From Priapulus caudatus (lineage: Eukaryota > Priapulida > Priapulimorpha > Priapulimorphida > Priapulidae), in assembly GCF_000485595.1 (NCBI RefSeq), contig NW_014577145.1:312367-346060 (forward strand): DNA of 33,694 bases. Direction: 5' to 3'. Below are positions 20,046 through 29,854 of this stretch, one piece after another. The notes beneath the pieces are model-generated. The model was not told the origin of the DNA. It saw only the letters and a program-made list of their open reading frames with translations, and made no database searches. A program made the position numbers and the translations under genes. The number at the start of each line of letters is the position of its first letter. Within the stretch, counting starts at the first letter, position 1.

Positions 20046-20240
20046 GTGCACACACACACACCTCTAGCTGTCTCTCTCACGCATACACACACACATACAC
20101 ATTCCCCCTCTCTCGCTCTCTCTCACACTCTCACGCGCACACGCACACACTCGGCAATCAGCAGAGCGTCCCGTTGCACAATCATGCGTGTACGTTTCGC
20201 AAGATCACTGTGTGAGATGGATGTCCGGACGCGTAGCCTA
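19679..20240. repeat. fold-back element around a CT/CA microsatellite
   Basis: Left arm 19679-19769 (AGGCTACGC, TCTCACTCACACCAGTGATC, CACGCATG, GCAACGG and ACGCTCTGCTGATTGCCG) pairs with right arm 20152-20240, which carries the reverse complement in the same order with scattered differences. About 380 bases of CT- and CA-rich simple sequence form the loop. Confidence 0.85.
19800..20150. repeat. CT-rich and CA-rich low-complexity tract
   Basis: Long runs of CTCTCT, CCTCTC and CACACA units occur here. The open frames in it (poly Ser-Leu or Arg-Glu) are products of simple sequence and not genes. Confidence 0.95.
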
Positions 20241-20820
20241 GCGGGCCCCAATAATAGTTAATACATTACTCATTAGTCATTACTCTGTATACTATATCAT
20301 CAGGTTGTCGTTACACACCTCCCAAACTACCTGCCACAATTAGGTAATATATATACATGTGTCAAACAACTTACAATTAGAGCTCTGCGTTTTTCCGGGA
20401 GTATTCATCACGCCTGTTCTGAAGATTGTTTTTCTTTGAAAACTTCTAAATATCCGCCATTTCCTAAACGAACTAAGCGAACGCAAAACCAGCCGCTTGC
20501 TCAAGCTAGTGATTCATTCACTCCCAAATCAGGCCCTGGCAGTCGCTGGGCGTGGCAATAACGTATGTTACGTACGTATGTGTACGCATGTATACGAATA
20601 CGAATATGGTGTACGAACGAGGTCTTAATGTGTGATGCTTAAATGGACATAAAAATGGCTTAAATAGACATAAAAATTTGTTAAATGGACCTAAATATGC
20701 TGATTTGGCTAAATAGGCGCTGATTCAAGCAGAATAAGTGCTGATTGATGACATTGATGCAAAACAACTGCTGGTTGATACAAACAACATGTTCAAATAA
20801 CCTATATCAGCAGAATAAAC

Positions 20821-20877
20821 CATAGACCATAGAAATAGATAGACAACTATGTTACTGTTGTCTATCTATTTCTATGG
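20821..20877. mobile_element. 57-bp hairpin MITE with 7-bp target duplication
   Basis: Nearly the whole insert is a perfect hairpin: 20827-20847 (CCATAGAAATAGATAGACAAC) pairs with 20857-20877 around a 9-base loop. The direct repeat AATAAAC flanks it at 20814-20820 and 20878-20884. The right arm of the host fold-back (near 23736) has the uninterrupted empty site with a single AATAAAC, which shows that this piece was inserted. Confidence 0.9.
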
Positions 20878-20902
20878 AATAAACGCCCATTCACGCTAAA
20901 CA

Positions 20903-21059
20903 AATGTCCATTTCAGCAAATATGTCTCCCTCTTGCTGATATCAGCACTAACAAAGGTCCATTTCAGCATAATTGTCTCTCTTTTGCTGATATCAGTGCT
21001 AAAAAAAAGTCCATTTCAGCATAAATGTCTCCCTTTTGCTGATATCAGCGCTAAGAAGG
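20903..21059. repeat. three ~52-bp tandem units, left arm
   Basis: Each unit has GTCCATTTCAGCA, TGTCTC.CT.TTGCTGATATCAG and .GCTAA. The mirror copies lie at about 23560-23720. The motif GCTGATATCAGC is itself palindromic. Open frames across these units (with the recurring peptide CLPFADIS) are repeat products. Confidence 0.85.
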
Positions 21060-21160
21060 GCCATATCAGCAGTTATATGCTAATTAGACAAACATTTTTA
21101 ACATTTTGCACACGGCACGCAGGCCGGAGGAAGTTTAGAGTAGTACGTACTAATAGGTGG

Positions 21161-21827
21161 AGTAGGGAGAAGCTAGTGAAGAATGAGGAAGGGGAGAAGG
21201 GAGAAGGTGGTGGAGGAGGGGGAGAAGCTGGTGGAGAAGGAGGAAGGGGAGAAGGAGGAGGAAAAGGGAGCTGGTGGAAGAGGAGGGGGAGAAGGGAGAA
21301 GCTGGTGGAAAAAGAAGAGGGGGAGAAGCTGGTGGAAAAGGAGGAAGGGGAGAAGGTGGTGGAGGAGGAATTAGGGGAGAAAAGAGAAGCTGGTGGAGAA
21401 GGAGGAGGAGAAGCTAGTGGAGAAGGAAGAAGGGGAGAAGCTGGTGGAGAAGAAGGAGGGGGAGAAGCTGGTAGAGAAGGAGGAAGGGAAAAAGCTGGTG
21501 GAGAAGGAGGAAGGGGAGAAGGGAGAAGGTGGTGGAGAAGGAGGAATTAGGGGAGAAAGGAGAAGCTGGTGGAGAAGGAGGAGGGGGAAAAGCTGGTGGA
21601 AAAGGAGGAGGGGGAGAAGCTGGTGGAGAATGAGGAAGGGGAGAAGGGAGAAGGTGGTGGAGAAGGAGGAGGGGGAGAAGGGAGAAGGTGGTGGAGAAGG
21701 AGGAATTAGGGGAGAAGGTGGTGGAGAATGAGGAAGGGGAGAAGGGAGAAGCTGGTGGAGAAGGAGGAAGGGGAGAAGGGAGAAGGTGGTGGAGAAGGAG
21801 GATCGGGGAGAAGCAGGTGGAGAAGGA
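21161..21827. repeat. polypurine minisatellite (left arm)
   Basis: Units such as GGAGAAGGAGGAAGGGGAGA and GGAGAAGCTGGTGGAGAAGG are reiterated with many variants, and the strand is almost entirely purine apart from the T and C of CTGGTGG/GTGGTGG. Long mirror-like polypurine tracts can form triplex (H-) DNA. Open frames of poly Glu-Gly-Arg are artefacts of the repeat. Confidence 0.95.
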
Positions 21828-22174
21828 NNNNNNNNNNNNNNNNNNNNNNNNNNNNNNNNNNNNNNNNNNNNNNNNNNNNNNNNNNNNNNNNNNNNNNNNN
21901 NNNNNNNNNNNNNNNNNNNNNNNNNNNNNNNNNNNNNNNNNNNNNNNNNNNNNNNNNNNNNNNNNNNNNNNNNNNNNNNNNNNNNNNNNNNNNNNNNNNN
22001 NNNNNNNNNNNNNNNNNNNNNNNNNNNNNNNNNNNNNNNNNNNNNNNNNNNNNNNNNNNNNNNNNNNNNNNNNNNNNNNNNNNNNNNNNNNNNNNNNNNN
22101 NNNNNNNNNNNNNNNNNNNNNNNNNNNNNNNNNNNNNNNNNNNNNNNNNNNNNNNNNNNNNNNNNNNNNNNNNN
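21828..22174. other. assembly gap (347 N)
   Basis: This is a run of undetermined bases. It lies exactly where the polypurine array should turn into its polypyrimidine mirror, that is, at the centre of the fold-back. Confidence 1.
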
Positions 22175-23046
22175 CTTCCTTCTCCACCAGCTTCTCCTTT
22201 CTCCCCTAATTCCTCCTTCTCAACCACCTTCTCCCTTCTCCCCTTCCTCCTTCTCCACCAGCTTCTCCCTTCTCCCCTTCCTCATTCTCCACCAGCTTCT
22301 CCCCCTCCTCCTTCTCTACCAGCTTCTCCTCCTCTTCCACCACCTTCTCCCTTCTCCCCCTCCTCCTTCTCCACCACCTTCTCCCTTCTCCCCTTCCTCC
22401 TTCTCCACCAGCTTCTCCCCCTCCTCCTTCTCCACCAGCTTCTCCTTTCTCCCCTAATTCCTTCTTCTCCACCACCTTCTCCCTTCTCCCCTTCCTCCTT
22501 CTCCACCAGCTTCTCCCTTCTCCCCTTCCTCATTCTCCACCACCTTCTCCCCTAATTCCTCCTTCTCCACCACCTTCTCCCTTCTCCCCCTCCTCCTTCT
22601 CCACCACCTTCTCCCTTCTCCCCTTCCTCATTCTCCACCAGCTTCTCCCCCTCCTCCTTCTCCACCAGCTTCTCCCCTCCTCCTTCTCCACCAGCTTCTC
22701 CTTTCTCCCCTAATTCCTCCTTCTCCACCACCTTCTCCCTTCTCCCCTTCCTCCTTCTCCACCAGCTTCTCCCTTCTCCCCTTCCTCATCCTCCACCAGC
22801 TTCTACCCCTCCTCCTTCTCCACCAGCTTCTCCCCTCCTCCTTCTCCACCAGCTTCTCCCCGCCTCCTTCTCCACCACCTTCTCTCTTCTCCACCAGCTT
22901 CTCCCCCTCCATCTTCTCCACCAGCTTCTCCCTTCACCCCTTCGTCATTCTCCACTAGCTTCTCCCCCTCCTCCTTCTGTCCTTCTCCACCACCAACTTC
23001 TCCCTACTCCCCTTCCTCATTCTTCACTAGCTTCTCCCTACTCCAC
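22175..23046. repeat. polypyrimidine minisatellite (right arm)
   Basis: CTTCTCCACCAGCTTCTCC and CTCCTTCTCCACCACCTTCT units form the reverse complement of the left array. The array is longer than the left one and ends with the same unique boundary (CACTAGCTTCTCCCTACTCC) seen inverted at 21155-21180. Confidence 0.95.
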
Positions 23047-23052
23047 CTACTG

Positions 23053-23462
23053 GAGGCGTTTTTATCTAAGCAAAAGCGCTTTACGGTTTCGCAAATCTTC
23101 CATTTACCGGGCATTTATCTAGACGGTTTCGTAAAAGCGCTTTGGTCGTTTCTCGTTTTTATCTAGACGGCTTGCGAAAGTGCTTTGCGAAACCGTCGAA
23201 ATCGCCCAGCGAGCGATTTCAGACGATTTCAACATTCAATATGGCAGATAGTCAAACGTAAGTTATTAAGTAGTTTTCTTAATAAATGATTATATAAGAA
23301 TAATAAGTTAGTCGAAAACGAAAAATATAAATTTCTTCTGCAAATCATTTTGCTGGTCTGCCATCTTGCATTGTTTTTATGTAACAAAAGCGCTTTCACC
23401 AAACCGCTGATCACGTGATTTAGGAAACCGATTTACCGATTTCGCTTAGATAAAAACGCCTC
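23053..23462. mobile_element. 410-bp MITE with 19-bp terminal inverted repeats
   Basis: The perfect terminal inverted repeats GAGGCGTTTTTATCTAAGC lie at 23053-23071 and 23444-23462. Internal subterminal motifs AAAGCGCTTT, TTTATCTAGACGG and GATTTC recur. The middle contains two facing ATGGCAGA sequences, so the element is largely palindromic. The other arm of the host fold-back lacks it. A TG dinucleotide flanks each side, but a target duplication is not certain. No coding sequence is present. Confidence 0.8.
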
Positions 23463-23934
23463 TGTACTACTCTAAACTTCCTCCGGCCTGCGTGGAGTGC
23501 GTGCCGTGTGCAAAATGTTAAAAATGTTTGCCTAATTAGCATATAACTGCTGATATGTCCCTTCTTAGCGCTGATATCAGCAAAAGGTAGACATTTATGC
23601 TGAAATGGACTTTTCTTAGCACTGATATCAGCAAAAGGGAGACAATTATGCTGAAATGGACCTTTGTTAGTGCTGATATCAGCAAGAGGGAGACATATTT
23701 GCTGAAATGGACATTTGTTTAGCGTGAATGGGCGTTTATTCTGCTGATATAAGCTATTTGAACATGTTGTTTGTATCAATCAGCAGTTGTTTTGCATCAA
23801 TAAGCACTTATTCTGCTTGAATCAGCACCTATTTAGCTAAATCAGCATATTTAGGTCCATTTAAGCAATTTTTAGGTCCATTTAAGCTAAAATTATGTCC
23901 ATTTAAGCATATTTGTAGTATGACCTCGTTCGTA

Positions 23935-24827
23935 TTCAGGACCACGTGTTACGTGCACCAGTAGACCGAATAATTCTTTTATATTTTGGTGTTGGTTATT
24001 GGCCAATACAGTGCACCAGGTGTTACATACGCAGACCATTATTTACATTTGTTACTAATGGATAAAGAAACAGGCTACACGTACTGGTTTTAGGCAATAT
24101 CGAAACTAGCCCTATATGTGTTTATGGTGGTAAATTGTTTATTAATATTATATATTATGAAATATTATTAATTATATTATAAATATAATAATTTTTAATA
24201 TGACGACCAGTTTGTGTAAAACGCCACCTTGGCTGTTAATTCTTCAGTCAGTGTTCAGTGTTCAGTTGTTCTATCTTCATTTTCGTCTGCTACACAGCCT
24301 TACTTGTTGAAGTTAGTCTTTATTCTTTTCGCTATCATTTTTCATCACTATTTTACAATTTCAACATCATAACCTCATAAAGACTACTCTTGGACTAAGT
24401 CGAAGACGGAGAGAGGCAAAGTTCAAGTTGAATTTGATCAACAGACAACTCACTTACTCACCTACAACTTACAGTTACACTGTGGCCGTGTGGGTGTGGA
24501 TCGTAGTAGCCGGCTAGAAAAAGATTTAATTTTGCTATTTAGGTTTACTAAATTGAATAACCTGAGCGTCTGTTACTGTAATTTGATACTTTGGTATCTA
24601 CATTTAGATGTGTGTCATTCAATGTTTTAACCTCTGCCAACATGGCTGTCTTTTGGGCTTCTTTTATAATAATTATTAATATCATAACGACCAGCTAAAT
24701 TCCACTAGTGTAGGTTCCTTAGCGCTCGACATCCCATAATATTGAGCTTAACATTTCTGAAATGTTCTACCATTAAAAGGACTACGACAGTGTGTGCATG
24801 AATTTCAATATCTCTTTTCTCGGGTCA
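23935..24827. other. intergenic sequence with no recognised feature
   Basis: This is AT-rich sequence without a supported gene, RNA or repeat. It may include the body of the decayed retrotransposon whose coding end starts at 24990. Confidence 0.5.
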
Positions 24828-24990
24828 CTACACTACACTCGACCTAGCCACTGCAGCACACAGGGCCTTGCATGGGTGGTTGAAAACCTCAAGGTCTCCA
24901 GGTCTACAGGGCTCCGGTAATAGGGGGCATTCCAGGAGATGTCCCATAGTCTGGTCCTCCTCGCAGTCTTGTATTTCGCGAACTCCGTAC
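24828..24990 (-). pseudogene. relict non-LTR retrotransposon reverse transcriptase C-terminus
   Basis: On the minus strand an open segment encodes YGVREIQDCEEDQTMGHLLE, then CPLLPEP and GDLEVFNHPCKALCAAVARS, with a stop (TAG) at 24828-24830. The order C...QTM.HLL.CPLL...DL..FN is typical of the C-terminal Cys-His tail of non-LTR retrotransposon polyproteins in marine invertebrates. The upstream reverse-transcriptase domain is not visible, so this is a short 5'-truncated copy. Confidence 0.65.
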
Positions 24991-27240
24991 GTGTATTTCA
25001 ATGATAAATAATGTATCGTGAAATACTAGAATCACAGGAAGTACCGTACTAACCATCTTTTTTAGACCCGACAGTAATTAAAATAATATATTGTAGTTTA
25101 CAATCGTATCAAGTTATTCTGTAAAGACATTAACTTTATTTATATATCTTAAAAACTTATTTTATTCTTATACACGTAACAAAATTTCATTTACACAACA
25201 AGCATTAGCTAGCAAAATCTAGCATTACAACCATAACTCATATATTATGTAACTACACAGGCATGCACAATAATGACTGCGTACATGACTATTTCCTTAG
25301 TGCAATCGGGTCCAGGAATGTGCAAACCAGGGACACAGAGCTACATTATACATGATTTATCAGGAAAGACATTGAAATTTGCCAAAATATGCTCACTCAA
25401 ATCTTTGTATTTCCTTTGATGCAAACAACCTACCCTGGGATAAACCATACCGGGTACTACACTGAATACATAAAAGTTTGGCCGTGGCTATGAGTACAGT
25501 TACGGTACACCTCAGCTCGCAGGCTATGCATCTCATGCATTTCATACACGATCTCATGATACATACAGGAATAAATGAACTCAGACTCGTACTCTGTCTC
25601 TACACTTTCTAATGGACAGCTATATGTAGAACTTGAAGTATATTATTAATTTTATTATTTTGATTTATTTTTTATCTGAATTCTCTTAATTAAAATACCA
25701 ATGCAAAGTGGAAAATCTACATGTATATATCTGTCCTCAAATATAGGAATACCTTGCGTTAATTATAATATAAACATGTAAAATACACTAGTAAAAAAGT
25801 AAAGCAAATATGTCTGAGGTTTAAACCCGGCTTGCCTAGGTAACAGGAAACACCAGTAACTGCTCAGTCATTGATGCCACTAGAAATCCTTTCTTATACA
25901 TATAAGAACCTTATGTGCCACATAAGAACTGAACGCTGAGGCGCATGTGTAAGGAAGATGCCACACAAATAAGACTTCAGGTGTCGTAACACGGCTTCCC
26001 TACCCGTATACTATGTAAAAACACTACAGAGTACTTAACTTAACCAACATTTCATGCCATTTTTCGGTGCGCAGGCCATACGTACACAAGGATTGTCGCA
26101 TGATCTCATGTGAAATGCTTGACCATACCTGTTGCCCGTGAGCTGAGTCAGACAGTACTCGTACACGTAGCCACTCTGTAAAGTTTAGAAAGCTGTTGAA
26201 GCTCAGGTAGAATAATGACCATGGGTAAATCTATTGTTATCCAAGTCAGTATGCACGATAACGTACACACAGGATGTATATGCCTAGGTGTATAGGTTTG
26301 ATTCCTACATCCCTTAACGTAAACTGTATTGTCGCTAAACATTGTCACACACAATGTGACAAATATATCAAGTCAACTGTCAATCAGGAATTTGCATTCA
26401 AATTCTGAACACATGGTTAATGAAATGATAAAAGTCTTTTCTCTTCTCACGGAAAGCGATAAACTAACGTATCTGATAATCCAACTAACGGTTTCTTCTA
26501 AAGACTGAGTGTACAGGAGCAACACCTCCTCAAGCACAGTTCAGATCTACAGCTTGATACATGAGACTAAAAACTATTTCTCCACATTTTATTTATAAAA
26601 TCATCATTTTACCTATTGTCAAAAAATACAAGTGATTTTCCATAAAAAACATTTCGATAAAATTCGACAACAGTGTCCACACTTGTTCATAATAGATGGC
26701 TATTTGGAGAAGAAGTTAAAATTCAATACTTGATTATCTTTGGATGATAACTTGGTTGACTTTTTTACATACCAAGAAACTGGCCAACAACTCATGCTGG
26801 CACAGCCGCCAATGAGCACAACTCAAGAAACAGAATAATAACACTAGAAAGAAGCAGTACATGGTGTGTACAACATATGGATAGTGTATAACGGGGTCAC
26901 ATGGTGTATAGGCAGGTGAGGATACACTAATACCAAAATACTAGGTGTCAATGAATAGCGAAGGTCTGAATCTTGTAATCTTAATGTATTTTGCTTGTTA
27001 GATTTGCAGTATATGGTGCTAGGTATAGATGTGGGGTGGTAAATAGCTAGATATCACCTATACATCCAAAAGCTGCCTTTAGAAAAAAGGTATTTACCTA
27101 CAGATGAGCAACATTATAGGAGTGTGTAAGCTCCAGAAATCACTGGGTAGAGTTGCTATGTTACATGAATGGTACATTCGTCTTTAACACAAAGTGTTTA
27201 TAAGGCAGCCTTGAGTTTCTCTCACAACACAGTCAAGAGG
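24991..27240 (-). other. probable G-alpha 3' UTR and flank
   Basis: About 2.2 kb of AT-rich sequence lies downstream of the G-alpha stop codon. No exon, RNA gene or repeat is recognised. Part of it is probably the 3' UTR. Confidence 0.4.
26588..26593 (-). terminator. candidate polyadenylation signal for G-alpha
   Basis: The minus strand reads AATAAA about 650 bases past the G-alpha stop codon. Other hexamers occur further on, so the real site is uncertain. Confidence 0.25.
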
Positions 27241-27810
27241 CTATTGCAGCATGAGTGCTTTCAGATTGTCTTGTAAGATCGTGTCTTTGACGGCTTGAAA
27301 CACAAACTTGATATTTTCAGTGTCAACAGCCGTCGTGAAATAGTGGAAGAGTGGTTTATTTCTCTCACGACGTGCGGAGTCGAACATATTCCTAATGAAC
27401 ACCTGAACGTCTCTTAAATTATGAGGATCGCCTTCAAATTCAGGATAGTAGTCTGATATCGCAACTTTCTGTACTTTCGACTCTAGCAAATCTTGCTTGT
27501 TTAAAAACAAAATCACTGACACATTCGTGAAGCACTTATTATTGACGATTGTTTCGAATATGTTGCGCGATTCAATTAGACGATTGGTGACACGGTCTTC
27601 CAACAGCACTTGGTCGAATTCACTGGAAGCCACTAGAAAAAGGATCGATGTCACTGATTCAAAGCACTGAAACCACTTTTGCCTCTGTGACCTTTGACCA
27701 CCGACGTCCACAAATCTGAATGGAATCCCCTTGATATTTATCACATATTCCGTTACTCCTTTTGTAGCCTTTCGTGCATGCAGGATGTCTTGCTTTGTTG
27801 GCATATAGTT
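27241..27810 (-). CDS. GNA12/13: G-alpha-12/13 last exon
   Basis: This single exon of 189 codons plus TAG (27241-27243) carries switch I to the C-terminus. The acceptor is GCTTTTAG before AAC TAT ATG. The Met at 27804 is internal, because the frame continues into the upstream exon. Confidence 0.97.
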   Translation of the reverse strand, partial: NYMPTKQDILHARKATKGVTEYVINIKGIPFRFVDVGGQRSQRQKWFQCFESVTSILFLVASSEFDQVLLEDRVTNRLIESRNIFETIVNNKCFTNVSVILFLNKQDLLESKVQKVAISDYYPEFEGDPHNLRDVQVFIRNMFDSARRERNKPLFHYFTTAVDTENIKFVFQAVKDTILQDNLKALMLQ

Positions 27811-28402
27811 CTAAAAGCAACCAGTAAAACGTTATATAGATATGCTGCTATATAATTCCCTATCAACTGCCAGATAAAATTTCTGGCAGTTTAATGGCAA
27901 AGTAAGTGTTGGGTGGAGTTTAATTTGAAAAACTGACACCTTTCGTAAAAGAATATGGAAAACGTACATCATGTAGAATTTAGGGAAATTGCATCAAGCA
28001 AACCAAGAAGGGCACCCAAGCCAATTTACTGCTGCAGATCTCAGCCAAATTTTGCAAGCATTACAGAAAGTACAGAGGGCAACCATGTCACTTGCTATTT
28101 CTCTTATTGCAGGCACATTGACACATGGCATGGGTATAAATAGCCAGGTTATGTTATTTTTAATACGTGTTTTATATTAACTGATTAATTACCTCTAATG
28201 AAATGAAACCATTTCTACCTGGAATAGTAATCAATATTATATACTAATTCATTTGCTAATTTAAAGCAGTATTTATTATGGATGAATGGAATAGGCAATG
28301 TTATACATTACTACATCACACGGAATTAAAAATATTAAATTTAATACTTACGGACTTTCCTATTCTTTCTAATTCATCAAGAAAGTAACTAATTGAGTCT
28401 CC
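27241..28402 (-). CDS. GNA12/13: G-protein alpha subunit, G12/13 class (3' exons only)
   Basis: Heterotrimeric G-alpha-12/13 couples receptors at the plasma membrane to RhoGEFs and Rho signalling. Exons 28352-28402 and 27241-27810 (phase 0 at the junction, GT-AG) give the last ~206 residues: [22 protein letters not shown], switch I with the catalytic Arg (RKATKG), switch [14 protein letters not shown] with the catalytic Gln, the guanine-specificity motif [12 protein letters not shown] (the TCAT-equivalent loop), and the C-terminus DNLKALMLQ. The ending LMLQ and the sequence [21 protein letters not shown] are diagnostic of G12/13. All catalytic motifs are intact, so the gene is probably functional. 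The helical domain and P-loop exons are not found in the window with confidence. Confidence 0.95.
28352..28402 (-). CDS. GNA12/13: G-alpha-12/13 51-nt exon
   Basis: These seventeen codons encode [17 protein letters not shown], equivalent to the GESVKYFLDNLDKLGE stretch of vertebrate G-alpha-13. The acceptor is CTTTTTCAG and the donor GTAAGT. The next upstream exon should end in phase 0 with a sequence like EFQL. Confidence 0.93.
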
Positions 28403-28487
28403 CTGAAAAAGTGTAAAATGGAAATGTAGACCCATGTAAGAGTACATGTAATACAATCATGATTAAAAGCTTACACACGATACAACA

Positions 28488-29294
28488 ACAGTATGAATGT
28501 GTATCAAGAGTACATAATAGAGAAGAGTATGACACTGTTTTAACAGCATTTTGCATAGTTTTCAACTTGTAAATATTCTATCAATATGTGAATAAATATA
28601 TTCAAACTTTACCTTGTTTTCGTCTATGATTCTCCCTTAATCATATGACACCAGCAATTTACCTGAAAATCGTATGTGTTCTTCAAAAAAGTTCTTTGAA
28701 TACGACATGGTTTCACACAGTTTTCCCAAACTTTTGCATCTCCGCGGCCAAACTTTGTTATCGGATTAGTGTTCTATTGTCTCTGACGGGACGCTGGGGG
28801 CTGCTGGGGATATTAGGCATCGAATTGTATTTAGTGTGTATTGCGTTTCCAGCGTGCTAAAAATAAATGTGTGCTCACGGCGAGCTAGCAGCGGATTTGA
28901 GCTGTGTTGCCATCGTGTTCCTGATGATAAGAAAGCGAAACAAGTGCTGTTACTGTGCTTATCTAATATCCCCAACAGCCCCCAGCGTCCCGTAGTTACA
29001 ACCTGGTGCTGCCGCCGCTATATCAAGTTTGGCCACGAAGATGCAAAAGTTTGGGAAAACTGTGTGAAACCGTGTCGTATTCAAAGAACTTTTTTGAAGA
29101 ACACATACGATTTTCAGGAAAATTGGTGGTGTCATATGATTAAGGGAGAATCATAGACGAAAACAAGTTAAAGTTTAAATATATTTATTCACATATATTG
29201 ATAGAATATTTACAAGTTGGAAACTATGCAAAACGCTGTTAAAACAGTGTCATACTCTTCTCTATTATGTACTCTTGATGTGTATGCATACATG
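28488..29294. repeat. imperfect 0.8-kb palindrome beside the G-alpha gene
   Basis: Left arm 28488-28815 and right arm 28963-29294 are reverse complements with scattered differences and one divergent block near 28745-28785. The loop is about 147 bases. Shared blocks include CTGTTTTAACAGC-type sequence, TTTCACACAGTTTTCCCAAA, GTTCTTCAAAAAAGTTCTTT and GACGCTGGGGGCTG. On its outward-to-inward strand each arm has an open segment containing VWENCVKPCRIQRTF and ending TYDFQ. In the left arm (minus strand) this is followed by a usable donor GTAAAT at 28657-28662; the right arm has GAAAAT instead. The left arm could therefore hold the preceding G-alpha exon, but the fit to the family is poor. Confidence 0.85.
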
Positions 29295-29854
29295 CTCACT
29301 CCTGTGTTTATGTCTGCGTGCGTACGTTTCCACTCTTGTGCCTCCATGTGACCTTACAATACTGATTTGACTATTACTCTATATATCCTGAATATAAACT
29401 GTATTATGAATTAATAACAAGTGCCGCGGAGCGACAGCGCTCATCTAACGTCTACTGCGGTGACTCTGTGGTGGAGTGGTGGGATTCTAGTAAACCTTGT
29501 TAGTCCCAAATGTGTTCACATACGCGCCGAAACAGTGGAAGGCACAGGGATGGTATCAGGAACCTTCTCAAAGGAATGTTCGTTGCGATCGTTATGAAAG
29601 TTGCCACGAGATGGCACATACGTTTAAGTGTCTTAAGATTAAAGATGGAAGCTCCCATCGTACGTAGTAGCAACAACTATTTGCAAGACAGAATAGGTAA
29701 GCACTCATCCATTTACCTACGCAAGCCTACAGGCTCAAATAGAGAGCTGCCACCTGTAACTAATTAACGCAGGAAAAAACTACACAGTATTATCACCACT
29801 ACATGCACTGGCAGTTGCCACTGGCAGTGGCATTTAAGTTACATGTAACACACC
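29295..29854. other. intergenic or intronic sequence without recognised feature
   Basis: An open frame at 29510-29767 has no family resemblance and no flanking splice logic I can support. If the G-alpha 5' exons lie beyond the window, this is intron. Confidence 0.4.

Larger units (their letters stand above)
20612..23934. repeat. 3.3-kb fold-back element with polypurine/polypyrimidine arms
   Basis: The left arm starts TACGAACGAGGTC (20612) and the right arm ends GACCTCGTTCGTA (23934). From outside in, each arm has TTAAATGGACATAAAA-type repeats, TAAATAGGCGCTGATTCAAGC-type sequence, three ~52-bp units with a GCTGATATCAGC core, a unique GCACACGGCACGC...GGAAGTTTAGAGTAGTAC block, and then a GGAGAAG minisatellite. 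The arms differ at scattered bases. The left arm carries a 57-bp insert and the right arm a 410-bp insert, each absent from the other arm. The centre is an assembly gap. No transposase is visible. Confidence 0.9.

Noticed and set aside
19788-20261. Ser/Leu/His-Thr-rich 157-codon open frame.
   Set aside because: It is a translation of CT/CA microsatellite between the arms of an inverted repeat.
20903-21059. Regularly spaced ~52-bp repeats resembling a CRISPR array.
   Set aside because: The units are contiguous tandem repeats with no unique spacers, the host is eukaryotic, and the mirror copy shows that they belong to a fold-back arm.
21161-23046. Long Glu/Gly/Arg-rich and Ser/Pro/Leu-rich open frames around the gap.
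   Set aside because: They are reading frames of the polypurine/polypyrimidine minisatellite, some bridged only by undetermined bases.
20612-23934. The large inverted repeat as a simple assembly artefact (one locus joined to its own reverse complement).
   Set aside because: The arms carry different insertions and scattered base differences, which a mirrored copy would not show. The gap still needs spanning reads.
29510-29767. An 85-codon plus-strand open frame.
   Set aside because: No recognisable domain, no splice or composition support, and a length expected by chance.
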